From NCBI RefSeq assembly GCF_028435365.1, contig NZ_JAGTJJ010000004.1:248001-312000 (forward strand): a DNA stretch of 64,000 bases, written 5' to 3'. Shown here one piece after another: positions 9,995 through 19,818 of this stretch. This stretch comes from Polyangium jinanense (GTDB taxonomy: Bacteria; Myxococcota; Polyangia; Polyangiales; Polyangiaceae). Position 1 is the first letter of the stretch. Each line of letters starts with the position of its first letter. The notes beneath the pieces are model-generated. The model did no database searches and was not told the DNA's origin. It worked only from the letters and a program-made list of their open reading frames with translations. The position numbers and the translations under genes are program-made.

Positions 9995-10794
9995 GGCGCG
10001 GGCAGGCCGTCGCGATCTCGTTCGTGCTCGCGTCCGTGTTCGCGTTCGCGAGCGTCGCGCGCGCGGCGACGCCCGAAGAGCTCCATCGCGAAGGCACCGA
10101 GGCCCTCGGGCGCGGCGCCTACGGCACGGCGATCGAACGCTTCGAAGCCCTCGCCGACATGGGCTTCGTGCACCCCGACGCGAGCTTCGGCCGCGGCCTC
10201 GCCTACCTCGCGCGTGTGCGTGCCGGTGCCGATCGTCCTGGCGATCTCGGTCGCGCCGCGGCCGCCTTCGAGGAGACGCTTCGCCTTCGACCTTCCGACA
10301 TCGAGGCCGATCACGCCCTCGACCTCGTCCGCGCCGAGGTCGTGCGAAGGCGCGCGCGGCGCGGCAAGGACGCGACCACGGTGCGGCCCACGCTCGATCG
10401 CGCCGTCATCGGCCTCGCGTCCGAGCGCACCTGGAGCCTGCTCGCGCTCGCGTCCTCGATCCTCCTCTCGATCGGCCTCTTCCTCCGGCGGAGCCGCGCC
10501 TCTTCGTTCTCCGTTGCCGGCCGCATCATGGCGCCCACTGCGCTCGTGCTCCTCTGCGTCTTCTTGCCGCTCACGATCGCTGCGCGAAGACTCCGGCTCA
10601 CGACGCGCGCGGGCGTCGTCGTCGTGCCCGAGGTTCACCTCGTCGACGATCACGGCACGGCGCTCGGTGGTGAGCCGATCCCGGAGGCGCATGCCGTCGA
10701 GGTCGGCGAGGCTCGCGGCGGGCTCGTTCACGTGCGCTGGGGCGCGACAGAGGGATGGATTCCGAGCGGCAGCGTCCGCCTGCTCTCGCCGTGA
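9991..10794 (+). CDS. BatE-like TPR / SH3-like membrane protein
   Basis: 267 residues, ATGA overlap with batD. Layout: signal peptide (1-26), TPR-like region (30-120), two membrane helices (about 148-166 and 176-193), then a C-terminal SH3-like segment ending EGWIPSGSVRLL. This TPR - two helices - SH3 order is that of BatE proteins at the end of Bat operons. It is the last gene of the overlapping run; the next gene is 65 bases away with its own promoter-like -10 box, so the operon probably ends here. Confidence 0.8.
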   Translation: MRRGQAVAISFVLASVFAFASVARAATPEELHREGTEALGRGAYGTAIERFEALADMGFVHPDASFGRGLAYLARVRAGADRPGDLGRAAAAFEETLRLRPSDIEADHALDLVRAEVVRRRARRGKDATTVRPTLDRAVIGLASERTWSLLALASSILLSIGLFLRRSRASSFSVAGRIMAPTALVLLCVFLPLTIAARRLRLTTRAGVVVVPEVHLVDDHGTALGGEPIPEAHAVEVGEARGGLVHVRWGATEGWIPSGSVRLLSP

Positions 10795-10847
10795 CGTCCG
10801 CCTGGTGGCTGTGGACGATGTCGCGAGAACGCGACGTCGCCGTGTGC

Positions 10848-10853
10848 TAGGTT
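10848..10853 (+). promoter_or_regulatory. -10-like box TAGGTT, 6 bases before the start codon
   Basis: TAGGTT followed by six bases and then the GTG of the next gene, with no Shine-Dalgarno. The -10 geometry matches the leaderless class described in the findings, but no good -35 is visible. Confidence 0.35.
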
Positions 10854-10859
10854 TCCGCC

Positions 10860-11444
10860 GTGTGGGTCCGCCGCGCTGCCATCCGTCCGGTACCGTCCTT
10901 CGCGCAGGTCCCTCTGCGGGCCCTCTCGGAGGTCGAGGAGCAGCTCGCGGAGGATGACGAAGAGGCGCGGCAAAAGCTCGACGAAGCGTTCGCTCGTTTC
11001 GAGCAGACCCAGCCTGCGATGGCCGATCGCATCGCGCAGGTTCTCGGCGGCCCTCTCGATGAAACCGCGCTCGCGCTTGGATATTTCCTGACGCTCGCCG
11101 TCTGGCTCGCTTTCGACAACGTCTTCGGTGAAGACCTCGCGGAGGTCACGCCGCTCGCGCTCGCCGGCGTCGAGGAGTCGCTCAAGCTCGACGAACAGCT
11201 TCGCATGGCCGATCCTGCCGAGGCGGTCGATTCCGACGACGTCATCGCGATGGAGCAGCCCGATGTGCTCTCGTTCGTTCACGAGCACGTCGACGCGGCG
11301 CTCGAGGCGAACGCGAGCGAGGTGGACGTCGACGACGTACACGAGATTTATCGCATCGTGCTGATCGAGGTCCTCGCGCTGAGCTACGCGGTCCGTCCCC
11401 CGACGAACTGGGGGATTCAGATGACGACCGAGTTCACGGCCTGA
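10860..11444 (+). CDS. Hypothetical protein, unknown family
   Basis: 194 residues, GTG start. The sequence is acidic and mostly helical, with Glu/Asp/Ala-rich stretches at 25-50 and 90-150; one hydrophobic stretch (residues ~75-85) is too short to be a clear membrane helix. No known motif was recognised. There is no ribosome binding site, and the start lies 6 bases after a -10-like TAGGTT. It is separated from the Bat operon by a small hairpin (10820-10835) and from the hydrolase downstream by 62 bases. Codon usage is typical, so the gene is likely real. Confidence 0.65.
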   Translation: MWVRRAAIRPVPSFAQVPLRALSEVEEQLAEDDEEARQKLDEAFARFEQTQPAMADRIAQVLGGPLDETALALGYFLTLAVWLAFDNVFGEDLAEVTPLALAGVEESLKLDEQLRMADPAEAVDSDDVIAMEQPDVLSFVHEHVDAALEANASEVDVDDVHEIYRIVLIEVLALSYAVRPPTNWGIQMTTEFTA

Positions 11445-11471
11445 TCACTTCTGCATCCTCGGGTGACTGCG

Positions 11472-11500
11472 TTGACGCTTCCGCGGCGTCGGCTTACGCA
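11472..11500 (+). promoter_or_regulatory. Promoter TTGACG-N17-TACGCA
   Basis: -35 TTGACG (11472-11477), 17-base spacer, -10-like TACGCA (11495-11500), then six bases to the ATG at 11507. No Shine-Dalgarno is present, which fits a leaderless transcript. Confidence 0.5.
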
Positions 11501-11506
11501 CGTCCC

Positions 11507-12655
11507 ATGCAGAAATTCGGCGTTGTCTTGGGCATTGCAGGCCTCGTGTTCGCGTCGGCTTGCACGGGCGGGGGAGACACGGGTCTCTCGGGGACGATCA
11601 CCACCGGGCCAACGGGGAGCGGCTCGGGTGCGTCGGGTCCGGGTGGCAGCGGCGGCGTGGGCGGGACCGGCGGCGACGGCGACGTGGGCGGCGCAGCTGG
11701 CGCGGGCGGCTCGGGGCAAGGCGGCGCGGGCGGCGGCGCGCCGATGGACGTGTTCGATCCGGACAAGGACGGGCCGTTCACGATCGCCGAGATCGACGAC
11801 AACCAGTGGAAGGCCTCGACCGGCGACACCGTGCCCATGCACGCGGCCTATCCCACGGCGGGCCCTTCGAGCGGACCGTATCCGGTCGTCGTGGTGGCGC
11901 ACGGCTTCCAGATCGCGGCGAGCCAGTATCACGGCTACTTGAAGCGGCTCGCGAGCTTCGGGTACGTCGCGGTCACGCCCGACTATCCGACCTCGCTCGC
12001 CGGCACCGACAACACGAAGGCCACGCAGAACATCATCAGCGGCCTCGATTGGGTCGAGTCGAAGCCCGAGCTCAAAGGCGACACGAAGCTCGCGGGCGCC
12101 ACGGGGCACTCGCTCGGCGGCAAGCTCGCGGTCTACGCGGCCAAGCTCGACGAGCGCTTCAAGGCCACGATCGTGCTCGATCCCGTCGACGGCGCTCCCT
12201 CGAACCCGCTCCAACCGAACCCGACGTGCAACGCGCCTGCGTGCATCGACGTGAGCGCGGAGCTCCCGATCGAAAAACCCACGGGCTTCCTCGGCGAGAC
12301 GCTCGACAGCATGACCGGCGGCTTCCAGCCCGCGTGCGCGCCCGCGGCGGAGAACTTCATCACGTTCTACGCGAAGGCCATCGCGCCGAGCATTGCCGTC
12401 ACGATCAACGGCGCGAACCACGTCGGCTTCGTCGACAACACGCAGACCTGCGGCTTTGCCTGCAGCGCGTGCAAGATGCCCACGCTCGACAACGCCACGG
12501 TGAACGCGCTTTCCCGCGCCTACGTCACCGCGTTCTACGAGCGCTATCTGCGCGGCAACATCGCCTACAACGCCTACCTCACCGGCGCCGAGGCCCAGGC
12601 CCGCTACGTCGACACGGGCATCGCTTCGATCCAGTCGAAGACCTTCGCGCCCTAG
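11507..12655 (+). CDS. Lipoprotein alpha/beta hydrolase (chlorophyllase / cutinase-like)
   Basis: 382 residues. Lipoprotein signal with lipobox FASAC (Cys19), then a Gly/Ser-rich linker to about residue 82, then an alpha/beta-hydrolase domain. Oxyanion motif VVVAHGFQ, nucleophile elbow GHSLGG (Ser202), a plausible Asp in the LDPVDG segment and the His in NHVGF complete a triad. The fold and motif spacing resemble dienelactone hydrolase / chlorophyllase / PET-hydrolase-like enzymes; the substrate cannot be read. Four Cys in the C-terminal part suggest disulfides outside the cytoplasm. It is probably exposed at the outer membrane. Confidence 0.82.
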   Translation: MQKFGVVLGIAGLVFASACTGGGDTGLSGTITTGPTGSGSGASGPGGSGGVGGTGGDGDVGGAAGAGGSGQGGAGGGAPMDVFDPDKDGPFTIAEIDDNQWKASTGDTVPMHAAYPTAGPSSGPYPVVVVAHGFQIAASQYHGYLKRLASFGYVAVTPDYPTSLAGTDNTKATQNIISGLDWVESKPELKGDTKLAGATGHSLGGKLAVYAAKLDERFKATIVLDPVDGAPSNPLQPNPTCNAPACIDVSAELPIEKPTGFLGETLDSMTGGFQPACAPAAENFITFYAKAIAPSIAVTINGANHVGFVDNTQTCGFACSACKMPTLDNATVNALSRAYVTAFYERYLRGNIAYNAYLTGAEAQARYVDTGIASIQSKTFAP

Positions 12656-12674
12656 AGCATCGATCGGGCCCCGC

Positions 12675-12704
12675 GTGCGGCGCAGCCCTTGCGCCGCGCC
12701 GCAC
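12675..12704. terminator. Stem-loop between convergent genes
   Basis: 9-bp inverted repeat (12675-12683 with 12696-12704), loop of 12, lying between the convergent hydrolase and universal-stress genes. No T-run is present; a bidirectional terminator is inferred from position. Confidence 0.4.
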
Positions 12705-12712
12705 GCCTTGCA

Positions 12713-13153
12713 TCACGACGTGAGCTTCTCGCCGTGCCGGACGACCAGCACCGAGCGATCCGCGTGGTTCACGACCTTCGCGGCCGTCGTCCCGATCAGC
12801 CGATCGAGCCCCTGATAGCCGTGCGACCCGATCACGATGAGGTCCACGTTCTCGTCCTTCGCCGCCTGGCAGATCGCCTGCCACGGCGTCCCGACGGCCA
12901 CCTTCACCGGCCCGCGCAGCTCCTCGGGCACGCGCTCGAGCTCCTTCCCGACGTACCGCAGCGCCTCTTGTTCGAGCAGCCCTTCGAGTGACGACGGCGG
13001 CAATGCGTAGGCTTCCGGCGGTAGCTCGACCGGGATCCCGATCGCCCGCATCAGGATGAGCTTGCTGTTCGTTCGCCGTGCCAGGTCGATCGCCGCGTCG
13101 AGCACGTCCTTCGCCCGCGGCGAAGCATCGAGGCCAACCAGAATTCGGTGCAT
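12713..13153 (-). CDS. Universal stress protein (UspA family)
   Basis: 146 residues, a single Usp domain. It begins MHRILVGLDAS, and the ATP-binding signature of the family is present near the C-terminus as GSHGYQGLDRLIGTTA followed by VLVVR, i.e. G-x2-G-x9-G-S/T type. It is therefore predicted to bind ATP. The ATG is preceded by a good Shine-Dalgarno (AAAGGAG, about 13165-13171 on this strand). A single cytoplasmic gene, divergent from the phospholipase gene and convergent with the hydrolase. Function beyond general stress is not visible. Confidence 0.92.
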   Translation of the reverse strand: MHRILVGLDASPRAKDVLDAAIDLARRTNSKLILMRAIGIPVELPPEAYALPPSSLEGLLEQEALRYVGKELERVPEELRGPVKVAVGTPWQAICQAAKDENVDLIVIGSHGYQGLDRLIGTTAAKVVNHADRSVLVVRHGEKLTS

Positions 13154-13391
13154 ACAGTCGCTCTCCTTTTGCGCGGCACGGGCCTAACACGACCCGTGCC
13201 ATGCGCGAAGCACCCTCGTCTTCCAGGCAACCAGGGTCCACGTTGCTCGTCGCCGAGACCGAGGCCGCGGCAAACAAAGCGGGGCGGGATCGCGCGGCCG
13301 TCGCACCGTCTTCTCCGCCGCGGACGTCACCCATCGGCGAGGGGGCTCCGGGCTGATTCTGCGCTACCCTGGGGCTCGAAAGGACAAGCGT

Positions 13392-14615
13392 TTGAGCCGA
13401 GGCGATAGTCTGCCGCTCTCTCCGAGCGTCGACGCCATCCCGTCCATCGACGCCGTGCCGCCGCTGCCCACGACGCTCCTTCGCACGCCGGCCTTCTGCG
13501 ACATGGTCGTGGGATACCACCGGCTGCGCCTCCTCCACGACGGCGCGCAGACCTTCCCCGCGATGCTCGAAGCCATCGCGCGCGCTAGCTCCACGATCTG
13601 CCTCGAGACGTACATCCTGCGCGACGACCACGTCGGCCAGGCCTTCGCGTGCGCCCTCGCGGAGCGCGCGCGCGCGGGCGTCGAGGTCAACCTGCTCTAC
13701 GACGCCTGGGGTTCGTCGGTCTCGGGGGCCTACGTGGCGAACTTGCAGGACGCGGGCGTGCGGGTCGTCGAGTTCCGCCCCGTACTCCTCGCGCTCCAGA
13801 ATCGCAAGCTCCTCCGCCACGTGGTCCGGCGAAACCACCGCAAATCGCTCATCGTCGACTCGCGCATCGCGTTCACCGGCGGCATCAACATCTGCGGCGA
13901 TTACGCGCCGAAGGACATCGGTAGCCCCCCGCCCTGGCGCGACACGCACCTCGAGCTCGAAGGCCCCGCCGCGATCGAGCTCCAATACTTCTTTTTGCGC
14001 ACCTGGCGCAAAGCGAAGGGCCCGGCGCTCGACGAGCCGCGCTACAGCCACACCGGTCGAAGGCCCGATCCGCGCGTCCGCGTGATCACGAGCGACATGC
14101 ACCGCGGCCGCGCGGGCATCCGCGACGCCTACCGCGCGGCCATCAAGAACGCTTCCCGACGCATCTGGATCACGAACGCCTATTTCCTCCCCTCGCTCAG
14201 CCTCCTCCACGCGCTCTCGGAGGCGGCGAAGCGCGGCGTCGACGTGCGGCTCATGGTCGCGGGCACGACGGACGTCCCGGCCGTCCTCCACGCCTCGCGC
14301 TCGATCTACGGGCGCCTCCTCGAATCGGGCGCGCGCCTCTACGAATGGAACGGCCGCGTGCTCCACGCGAAGACGGCCGTCATCGACGGGCATTGGTCGA
14401 CCGTGGGGTCGAGCAACCTCGACATGCAATCGCTGCGGCAGAACCTGGAGGCGAACGCGCTCATCGAGGACGAGCGGTTTGCGCTGGCGATGGAGGCCAT
14501 GTTCCTCGGGGATTTGCCTCATTGCGAGGAAGTGACCGCCACGAGCTGGGGGAAACGGCCGCCGTGGGAGCGGGCGGCATCCTGGGCGGCGTATCTGTTC
14601 CGGGATTGGCTGTAA
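13392..14615 (+). CDS. Cardiolipin synthase-like phospholipase D family protein
   Basis: 407 residues, TTG start 7 bases after AAAGGA. Two HKD motifs: HRKSLIVD (H149, K151, D156) and HAKTAVID near residue 324, the hallmark of PLD-type phosphatidyltransferases. There are no N-terminal membrane helices, which fits the ClsB-type rather than the ClsA-type cardiolipin synthase. Likely activity: condensing phosphatidylglycerol molecules, or a related transphosphatidylation. It is followed after 47 bases by the Cys-cluster protein gene. Confidence 0.85.
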   Translation: MSRGDSLPLSPSVDAIPSIDAVPPLPTTLLRTPAFCDMVVGYHRLRLLHDGAQTFPAMLEAIARASSTICLETYILRDDHVGQAFACALAERARAGVEVNLLYDAWGSSVSGAYVANLQDAGVRVVEFRPVLLALQNRKLLRHVVRRNHRKSLIVDSRIAFTGGINICGDYAPKDIGSPPPWRDTHLELEGPAAIELQYFFLRTWRKAKGPALDEPRYSHTGRRPDPRVRVITSDMHRGRAGIRDAYRAAIKNASRRIWITNAYFLPSLSLLHALSEAAKRGVDVRLMVAGTTDVPAVLHASRSIYGRLLESGARLYEWNGRVLHAKTAVIDGHWSTVGSSNLDMQSLRQNLEANALIEDERFALAMEAMFLGDLPHCEEVTATSWGKRPPWERAASWAAYLFRDWL

Positions 14616-14662
14616 CGACGAAACGTCGTTCGCGCGAGCGCGTGCAAAGGCCCGCCGGTTGC

Positions 14663-15061
14663 ATGACGGCGGCGACCGTCATGCCGAACCGCAAACCTAC
14701 GCCTCGTCCCACGCTCCCTGAGGTCCCTCGTCTCCCGATCCGCGTCCTCGGCCCCGGCAAAGGAATGCTCGTCGAATGCCCTCGCCGCGCCGCGGAGGTC
14801 CACATCGATCGATGCACCCTCTGCGCGGCGTGCACTGGCCTCTCCATCCGCGACCGATACCTCGTCTGCACCCTCGCTCCGGCCACGCGCGAGGCCGCGG
14901 GGAACGAGCCTCCAGGGGACGGGGACGCACCCCTTGCATCCGAGGCGCAGGCTTTGCGCCGCCGCGGCTGCCGGATCGCCTGGTTCGGTGCGGACCTCCC
15001 CTTGCTCGAGGGCAGGATCGAGGGCAACGTGGACGACCGTTCGGCGCCGAAGCCCCCGTGA
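14663..15061 (+). CDS. Small Cys-cluster protein preceding the sensor kinase
   Basis: 132 residues from the ATG at 14663 (an in-frame ATG at 14681 is the alternative). The core holds five cysteines in the symmetrical pattern C-x11-C-x2-C-x2-C-x11-C (residues about 40-68), with a His between the first two. This could hold zinc or an iron-sulfur cluster; I recognise no named family. A sixth Cys lies near residue 103. Its stop overlaps the kinase start (GTGA, 15058-15061), so the two products are probably made together, and a redox or metal input to the kinase is a reasonable guess. Confidence 0.6.
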   Translation: MTAATVMPNRKPTPRPTLPEVPRLPIRVLGPGKGMLVECPRRAAEVHIDRCTLCAACTGLSIRDRYLVCTLAPATREAAGNEPPGDGDAPLASEAQALRRRGCRIAWFGADLPLLEGRIEGNVDDRSAPKPP

Positions 15062-16722
15062 TCATGGTCCGACTGGCACCTCTCCGCGCAGAGACCGACG
15101 AAAGCCTGGTCCAGGAGCTCCTCCGGTACGTGCGCTTCAGCGACGAGGACGCGCGCCTGCTCCGCGCGCTGAGGCCCCTTGCCGCCCCGCATTTCGAGCG
15201 CATCGCCACCGCCTTTTACGACCGCATCCGCGAGCACGACGAGGCACACGACGTCTTCACGGGCGAGGCGCAAATCAAGCGGCTCCAGGGCTCCATGGTC
15301 CGCTGGATGGATCGGCTCTGCGCCGGCCCGCACGACGAGGCGTACTTCAAGAAGACCCTCGAAATCGGCCGGATCCACGTCCAGATCGGCCTCCCGCAGC
15401 GCTACATGTTCACCGCGATGGCGCTCATCCGCGTCGAGCTCCTCCGCGTCGTCGACGACACGATGGGCGAAGAGACCCGCGCCTGCCGCGAGGCGCTCGA
15501 TCGCGCCCTCGACCTCGAGCTCGCGTTCATGCTCGAAGGCTACCGTGATCATTTCCTCGCCCGCACGCAGCAGCGCGAGCGCCTCGAACGCGCCGAGGTC
15601 GACCTCGCCTTGCGCCGCACCGAGCACCGCTACGTCAGCGCCGTGGAGCTCGCCCGTGTGCTCGTCGTTGGCCTCGATCGCGAAGGCAAGATCCGCCTCT
15701 TCAACCGCGAGGCCGAGCGTGTCACCGGCCTCGGCCGCGAAGAGGTCATCGGCGCGCCCTTCCACGAGGCGCTCCTGCCCGAGGCCCTCCGCGACGAACA
15801 GGCGGGGCTCCTCCACGCGCTCCTCGAAGGCCGCGAGAGCCGCGCCACCCTCGACGACGTCGAGAGCGCGGTCCGCACCCGCGCCGGCAAGATCCGCGAC
15901 GTCCGCTGGCAATTCGCGTATGCGCCGGGCGACGACGACGACATCGTCCTCTTTGCCGTCGGCCGTGACACGACCGACGAGAACGCGCTCGCCGTGCGCC
16001 TCCGGCAAAACGAAAAACTCGCGGCCGTGGGAACGCTTGCCGCGGGCCTCGCGCACGAGATCCGAAACCCGCTGAACGGCGCCCAGCTCCACGTCACCTT
16101 CCTCGAACGAGGCCTGCGCAAGAGCGGCGCCGACGGCGATCAGCTCGAAGCCGTCCACATCGTGGGCGAGGAGATCAAGCGCCTCGGCAAGCTCGTCAGC
16201 GAGTTTCTGGATTTCGCGCGCCCCAAACCCCTCGAACTGCGTCCCACGTCGGTGCACGCCGTCTGCGAGCGCGCGAGCAAGCTCGTCGAGGCCCGCGCGA
16301 TCCAGACGAACGTGACGCTCGCCCTCGAACTCCCCACGACCGAGCTCGTCCTCGACCTCGACACGCCCAAGATCCAGCAGGTCCTCCTGAACCTCCTGCA
16401 GAACGCGGTCGAGGCGCTCCAGCCGACGGGCGGCGGCACCGTCACGCTCAGGGCCCGGCGCAGGCCGCGCGACGTGTGGATCGAGGTCGAGGACGACGGA
16501 CCTGGCCTTTCGAGCCCCGACGCCCCGATCTTCGACCCGTTTTTCTCGACGAAGCCCGAGGGCACGGGCCTCGGCCTCGCCATCGTCCACCGCATCGTCA
16601 CCGACCACGGCGGCACGATCGACGTCGACAGCCACCCCGGCAGGACGGTATTCCGTGTCTCGCTCCCGGTGCGCCTCGGCGCCCACGATGCCGAGGCGAA
16701 TGCGGGGAAGATTCTCGCTTGA
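15058..16722 (+). CDS. Globin-coupled (protoglobin) PAS sensor histidine kinase
   Basis: 554 residues from GTG 15058, which shares GTGA with the previous stop (ATG at 15064 is an alternative). Domains: protoglobin fold (about 15-175) with the proximal-histidine motif RIHVQIGLP (H107); PAS (about 188-305); HisKA with H-box [14 protein letters not shown] (H333); HATPase_c with N-box [11 protein letters not shown]1 DDGPGL and G2 GTGLGLAI. No membrane helix is seen, so it is a cytoplasmic heme-based gas (O2/NO/CO) sensor by family. The response regulator gene follows 7 bases later. Together they should form a complete two-component pair. Confidence 0.9.
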   Translation: MIMVRLAPLRAETDESLVQELLRYVRFSDEDARLLRALRPLAAPHFERIATAFYDRIREHDEAHDVFTGEAQIKRLQGSMVRWMDRLCAGPHDEAYFKKTLEIGRIHVQIGLPQRYMFTAMALIRVELLRVVDDTMGEETRACREALDRALDLELAFMLEGYRDHFLARTQQRERLERAEVDLALRRTEHRYVSAVELARVLVVGLDREGKIRLFNREAERVTGLGREEVIGAPFHEALLPEALRDEQAGLLHALLEGRESRATLDDVESAVRTRAGKIRDVRWQFAYAPGDDDDIVLFAVGRDTTDENALAVRLRQNEKLAAVGTLAAGLAHEIRNPLNGAQLHVTFLERGLRKSGADGDQLEAVHIVGEEIKRLGKLVSEFLDFARPKPLELRPTSVHAVCERASKLVEARAIQTNVTLALELPTTELVLDLDTPKIQQVLLNLLQNAVEALQPTGGGTVTLRARRRPRDVWIEVEDDGPGLSSPDAPIFDPFFSTKPEGTGLGLAIVHRIVTDHGGTIDVDSHPGRTVFRVSLPVRLGAHDAEANAGKILA

Positions 16723-16729
16723 GGCTCCC

Positions 16730-18127
<1,398 letters not shown>

Positions 18128-18151
18128 TCCTCCGCGCGAAAGCGGCCGGGG

Positions 18152-18167
18152 TGGCACGGCGTTTGTA
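18152..18167 (+). promoter_or_regulatory. Imperfect sigma-54-like element before the receiver gene
   Basis: TGGCACGGCGTTTGTA matches the -24/-12 consensus in spacing and at GG, but the -12 dinucleotide is GT instead of GC and it lies only 13 bases from the start codon. It may be chance. Confidence 0.2.
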
Positions 18168-18179
18168 GGTGCCCCGCAG

Positions 18180-18560
18180 GTGGACGTGAAAACGAAGCCG
18201 CGGCGGCTGGTGCTCCTGGTGGACGACGACATCCGCTCGGCGCGAGTTTTCGTGCGGATGCTTCGCGAGGACGGCTTCGACGTCGAGGTGGCGCACGACG
18301 GCGCGCACGCCATCGGACGGCTCTCGCGCGCGCCCGCGCCCGACGTCCTGGTCACGGACCTTCAAATGCCGCACGCCGATGGCATCGCCGTCGCGAAGTA
18401 CGCGCGCTCCTGCAACCCCACGCTGCCCATTTTCATGGTCACGGGCTATCCCGAGATCGTCGCGGCCCGCGCCAAGGCATTCGATCCCGAGCCACGAATC
18501 TTCACGAAGCCGCTCGATTATCCGACCTTCGCGAAGGAGCTCGATCGAACGGGCACGTGA
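18180..18560 (+). CDS. Single-domain response regulator
   Basis: 126 residues: one receiver domain and nothing else. Acidic pocket VDDD (residues 14-17), phospho-acceptor D60 (VTDLQMP) and the conserved Lys in FTKPLD. Two in-frame GTG codons (18180, 18186) are possible starts; the first is taken. It lies 52 bases after the NtrC-type regulator on the same strand. Single receivers often act as phosphate sinks or talk to other proteins; it may share the protoglobin kinase. No output domain is present. Confidence 0.88.
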   Translation: MDVKTKPRRLVLLVDDDIRSARVFVRMLREDGFDVEVAHDGAHAIGRLSRAPAPDVLVTDLQMPHADGIAVAKYARSCNPTLPIFMVTGYPEIVAARAKAFDPEPRIFTKPLDYPTFAKELDRTGT

Positions 18561-18616
18561 ACGCACGCCTTGCGCTCCGGCGCAAACCGCGCGCCCCGCG
18601 GCGGGTTTCTCCGTGC

Positions 18617-18622
18617 TAGGTT
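18617..18622 (+). promoter_or_regulatory. -10-like box TAGGTT, 7 bases before the start codon
   Basis: TAGGTT then seven bases to the ATG at 18630, no Shine-Dalgarno and no clear -35. The same pentamer context (GTGCTAGGTT) precedes the gene at 10860. Confidence 0.35.
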
Positions 18623-18629
18623 CCCGCCC

Positions 18630-19469
18630 ATGACGGAGTTTCGTCGTTTCCGGGGCACGATTGGTTACCTGACGAACGAATCCCTCGAGGCCGCGGTGAA
18701 CTGCGCCCTCGCGCTCGAACGCCCCTTGCTCGTGAAGGGCGAACCGGGCACGGGCAAGACCCTGCTCGCCGAGGCGATCGCCCAGACGCTCGAGACCGAG
18801 CTCATTCCCTGGCACGTCAAGAGCACCACCCGTGCGCAGGACGGGCTCTACGTCTACGACACGGTCCAGCGCCTCTACGACTCGCGCTTCGGCGACGGCG
18901 ACGTACGCGACATCCGCCGCTACATCAAGCTCGGCCCCCTCGGCCGCGCACTCGCTTCGGACAAACGGGTCGTGCTGCTCATCGACGAGGTCGACAAGGC
19001 CGACCTCGAGTTCCCGAACGACCTGCTCCACGAGCTCGATCGCATGCGTTTCCGTGTGACCGAGACGGGCGACGAGTACGTCGCGAAGGAGCGGCCCGTG
19101 GTCGTCATCACGAGCAACAACGAAAAAGAGCTGCCGGACGCGTTCCTGCGCCGTTGCGTCTTTCACTTCATCGATTTCCCCGACCGCGAGTTCATGCGGC
19201 AGATCGTGAACGTGCACCATCCGGAGCTCGCGCGGGCGCTCGTCGATCAGGTCCTCGCGGTGTTCTACGAGATCCGCAACATGTCGCGGCTGCGCAAGCG
19301 CCCGTCGACGAGCGAGCTCATCGACTGGATCGCCGCGCTCCGCAAAGCCGGCATCGACGAGGTGAAGCTCGAACAGGCGCTCCCTTTCCTCGGCGCGCTG
19401 CTCAAAAAAGAGCAGGATCTCGTCGCTTACGCCGATCAGCTCTCGGGCGGACGTAAATACCGCTCCTGA
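18630..19469 (+). CDS. MoxR-like AAA ATPase (second copy type)
   Basis: 279 residues. Walker A GEPGTGKT (37-44), Walker B VVLLIDEVDKAD, sensor 1 VVITSNN and an arginine finger region FLRRC. It belongs to the MoxR/CoxD-like AAA group, which usually works with a VWA-domain partner, but no VWA gene is adjacent here. It differs clearly from the MoxR at 1683. The ATG at 18630 is preceded by a -10-like box rather than a ribosome binding site. A strong inverted repeat follows the stop, so it is probably monocistronic. Confidence 0.88.
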   Translation: MTEFRRFRGTIGYLTNESLEAAVNCALALERPLLVKGEPGTGKTLLAEAIAQTLETELIPWHVKSTTRAQDGLYVYDTVQRLYDSRFGDGDVRDIRRYIKLGPLGRALASDKRVVLLIDEVDKADLEFPNDLLHELDRMRFRVTETGDEYVAKERPVVVITSNNEKELPDAFLRRCVFHFIDFPDREFMRQIVNVHHPELARALVDQVLAVFYEIRNMSRLRKRPSTSELIDWIAALRKAGIDEVKLEQALPFLGALLKKEQDLVAYADQLSGGRKYRS

Positions 19470-19480
19470 CGCGCCGCATC

Positions 19481-19521
19481 CTGGATCTTCTTTTCCCCAC
19501 GGTGGGGTCTCGAAGATCCAG
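19481..19521 (+). terminator. Long inverted repeat, probable terminator
   Basis: 10-bp outer stem (19481-19490 with 19512-19521) plus an inner CCCC/GGGG stem (19495-19498 with 19504-19507), 11 bases after the ATPase stop. A short T-run follows. Confidence 0.65.
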
Positions 19522-19605
19522 GCCTTTTGCCCCACCCTCCCCCCAAATCCACGCAATCACACGGTAGCCGTACGGCATGGCTGCGTCTTTTTGTCGTCTG
19601 CGGGG

Positions 19606-19621
19606 TGGCACGACGACTGCA
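19606..19621 (+). promoter_or_regulatory. Sigma-54 promoter upstream of hcp
   Basis: TGGCACGACGACTGCA matches the consensus TGGCACR-N4-TTGCW at 15 of 16 positions, with both invariant GG (-24) and GC (-12). The start of transcription would fall near 19632, leaving a leader of about 187 bases before hcp. The rest of the gap 19522-19818 shows no convincing gene. The NtrC-type activator encoded 1.5 kb upstream is an obvious candidate regulator. Confidence 0.75.
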
Positions 19622-19818
19622 ATGGTATCTGGTCGGCGCCCCTCGAAAGCCCGGCACGAAGATGCTTGACGCCGGCGCGGAAACGGGGGAAAGCCGAAAG
19701 ACCGAACGCGGGGGTTTTCGAATCTCCGGGTTCGGCTGGGAGACCGTCATCTGCCAGCGCGCAATGAGGCGTAGACTGAGTCCAGGGGACGGCGCGACCA
19801 ACGGAAGAGGTTAGCACC

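Noticed and set aside
14345..14662. Extension of the Cys-cluster protein into the phospholipase gene
   Set aside because: These codons are a shadow of the phospholipase frame; the ATG at 14663 lies right after that gene.
19527..19814. 95-residue open frame between the ATPase and hcp genes
   Set aside because: It covers the sigma-54 promoter, has mixed composition and no ribosome site; better read as the hcp leader.
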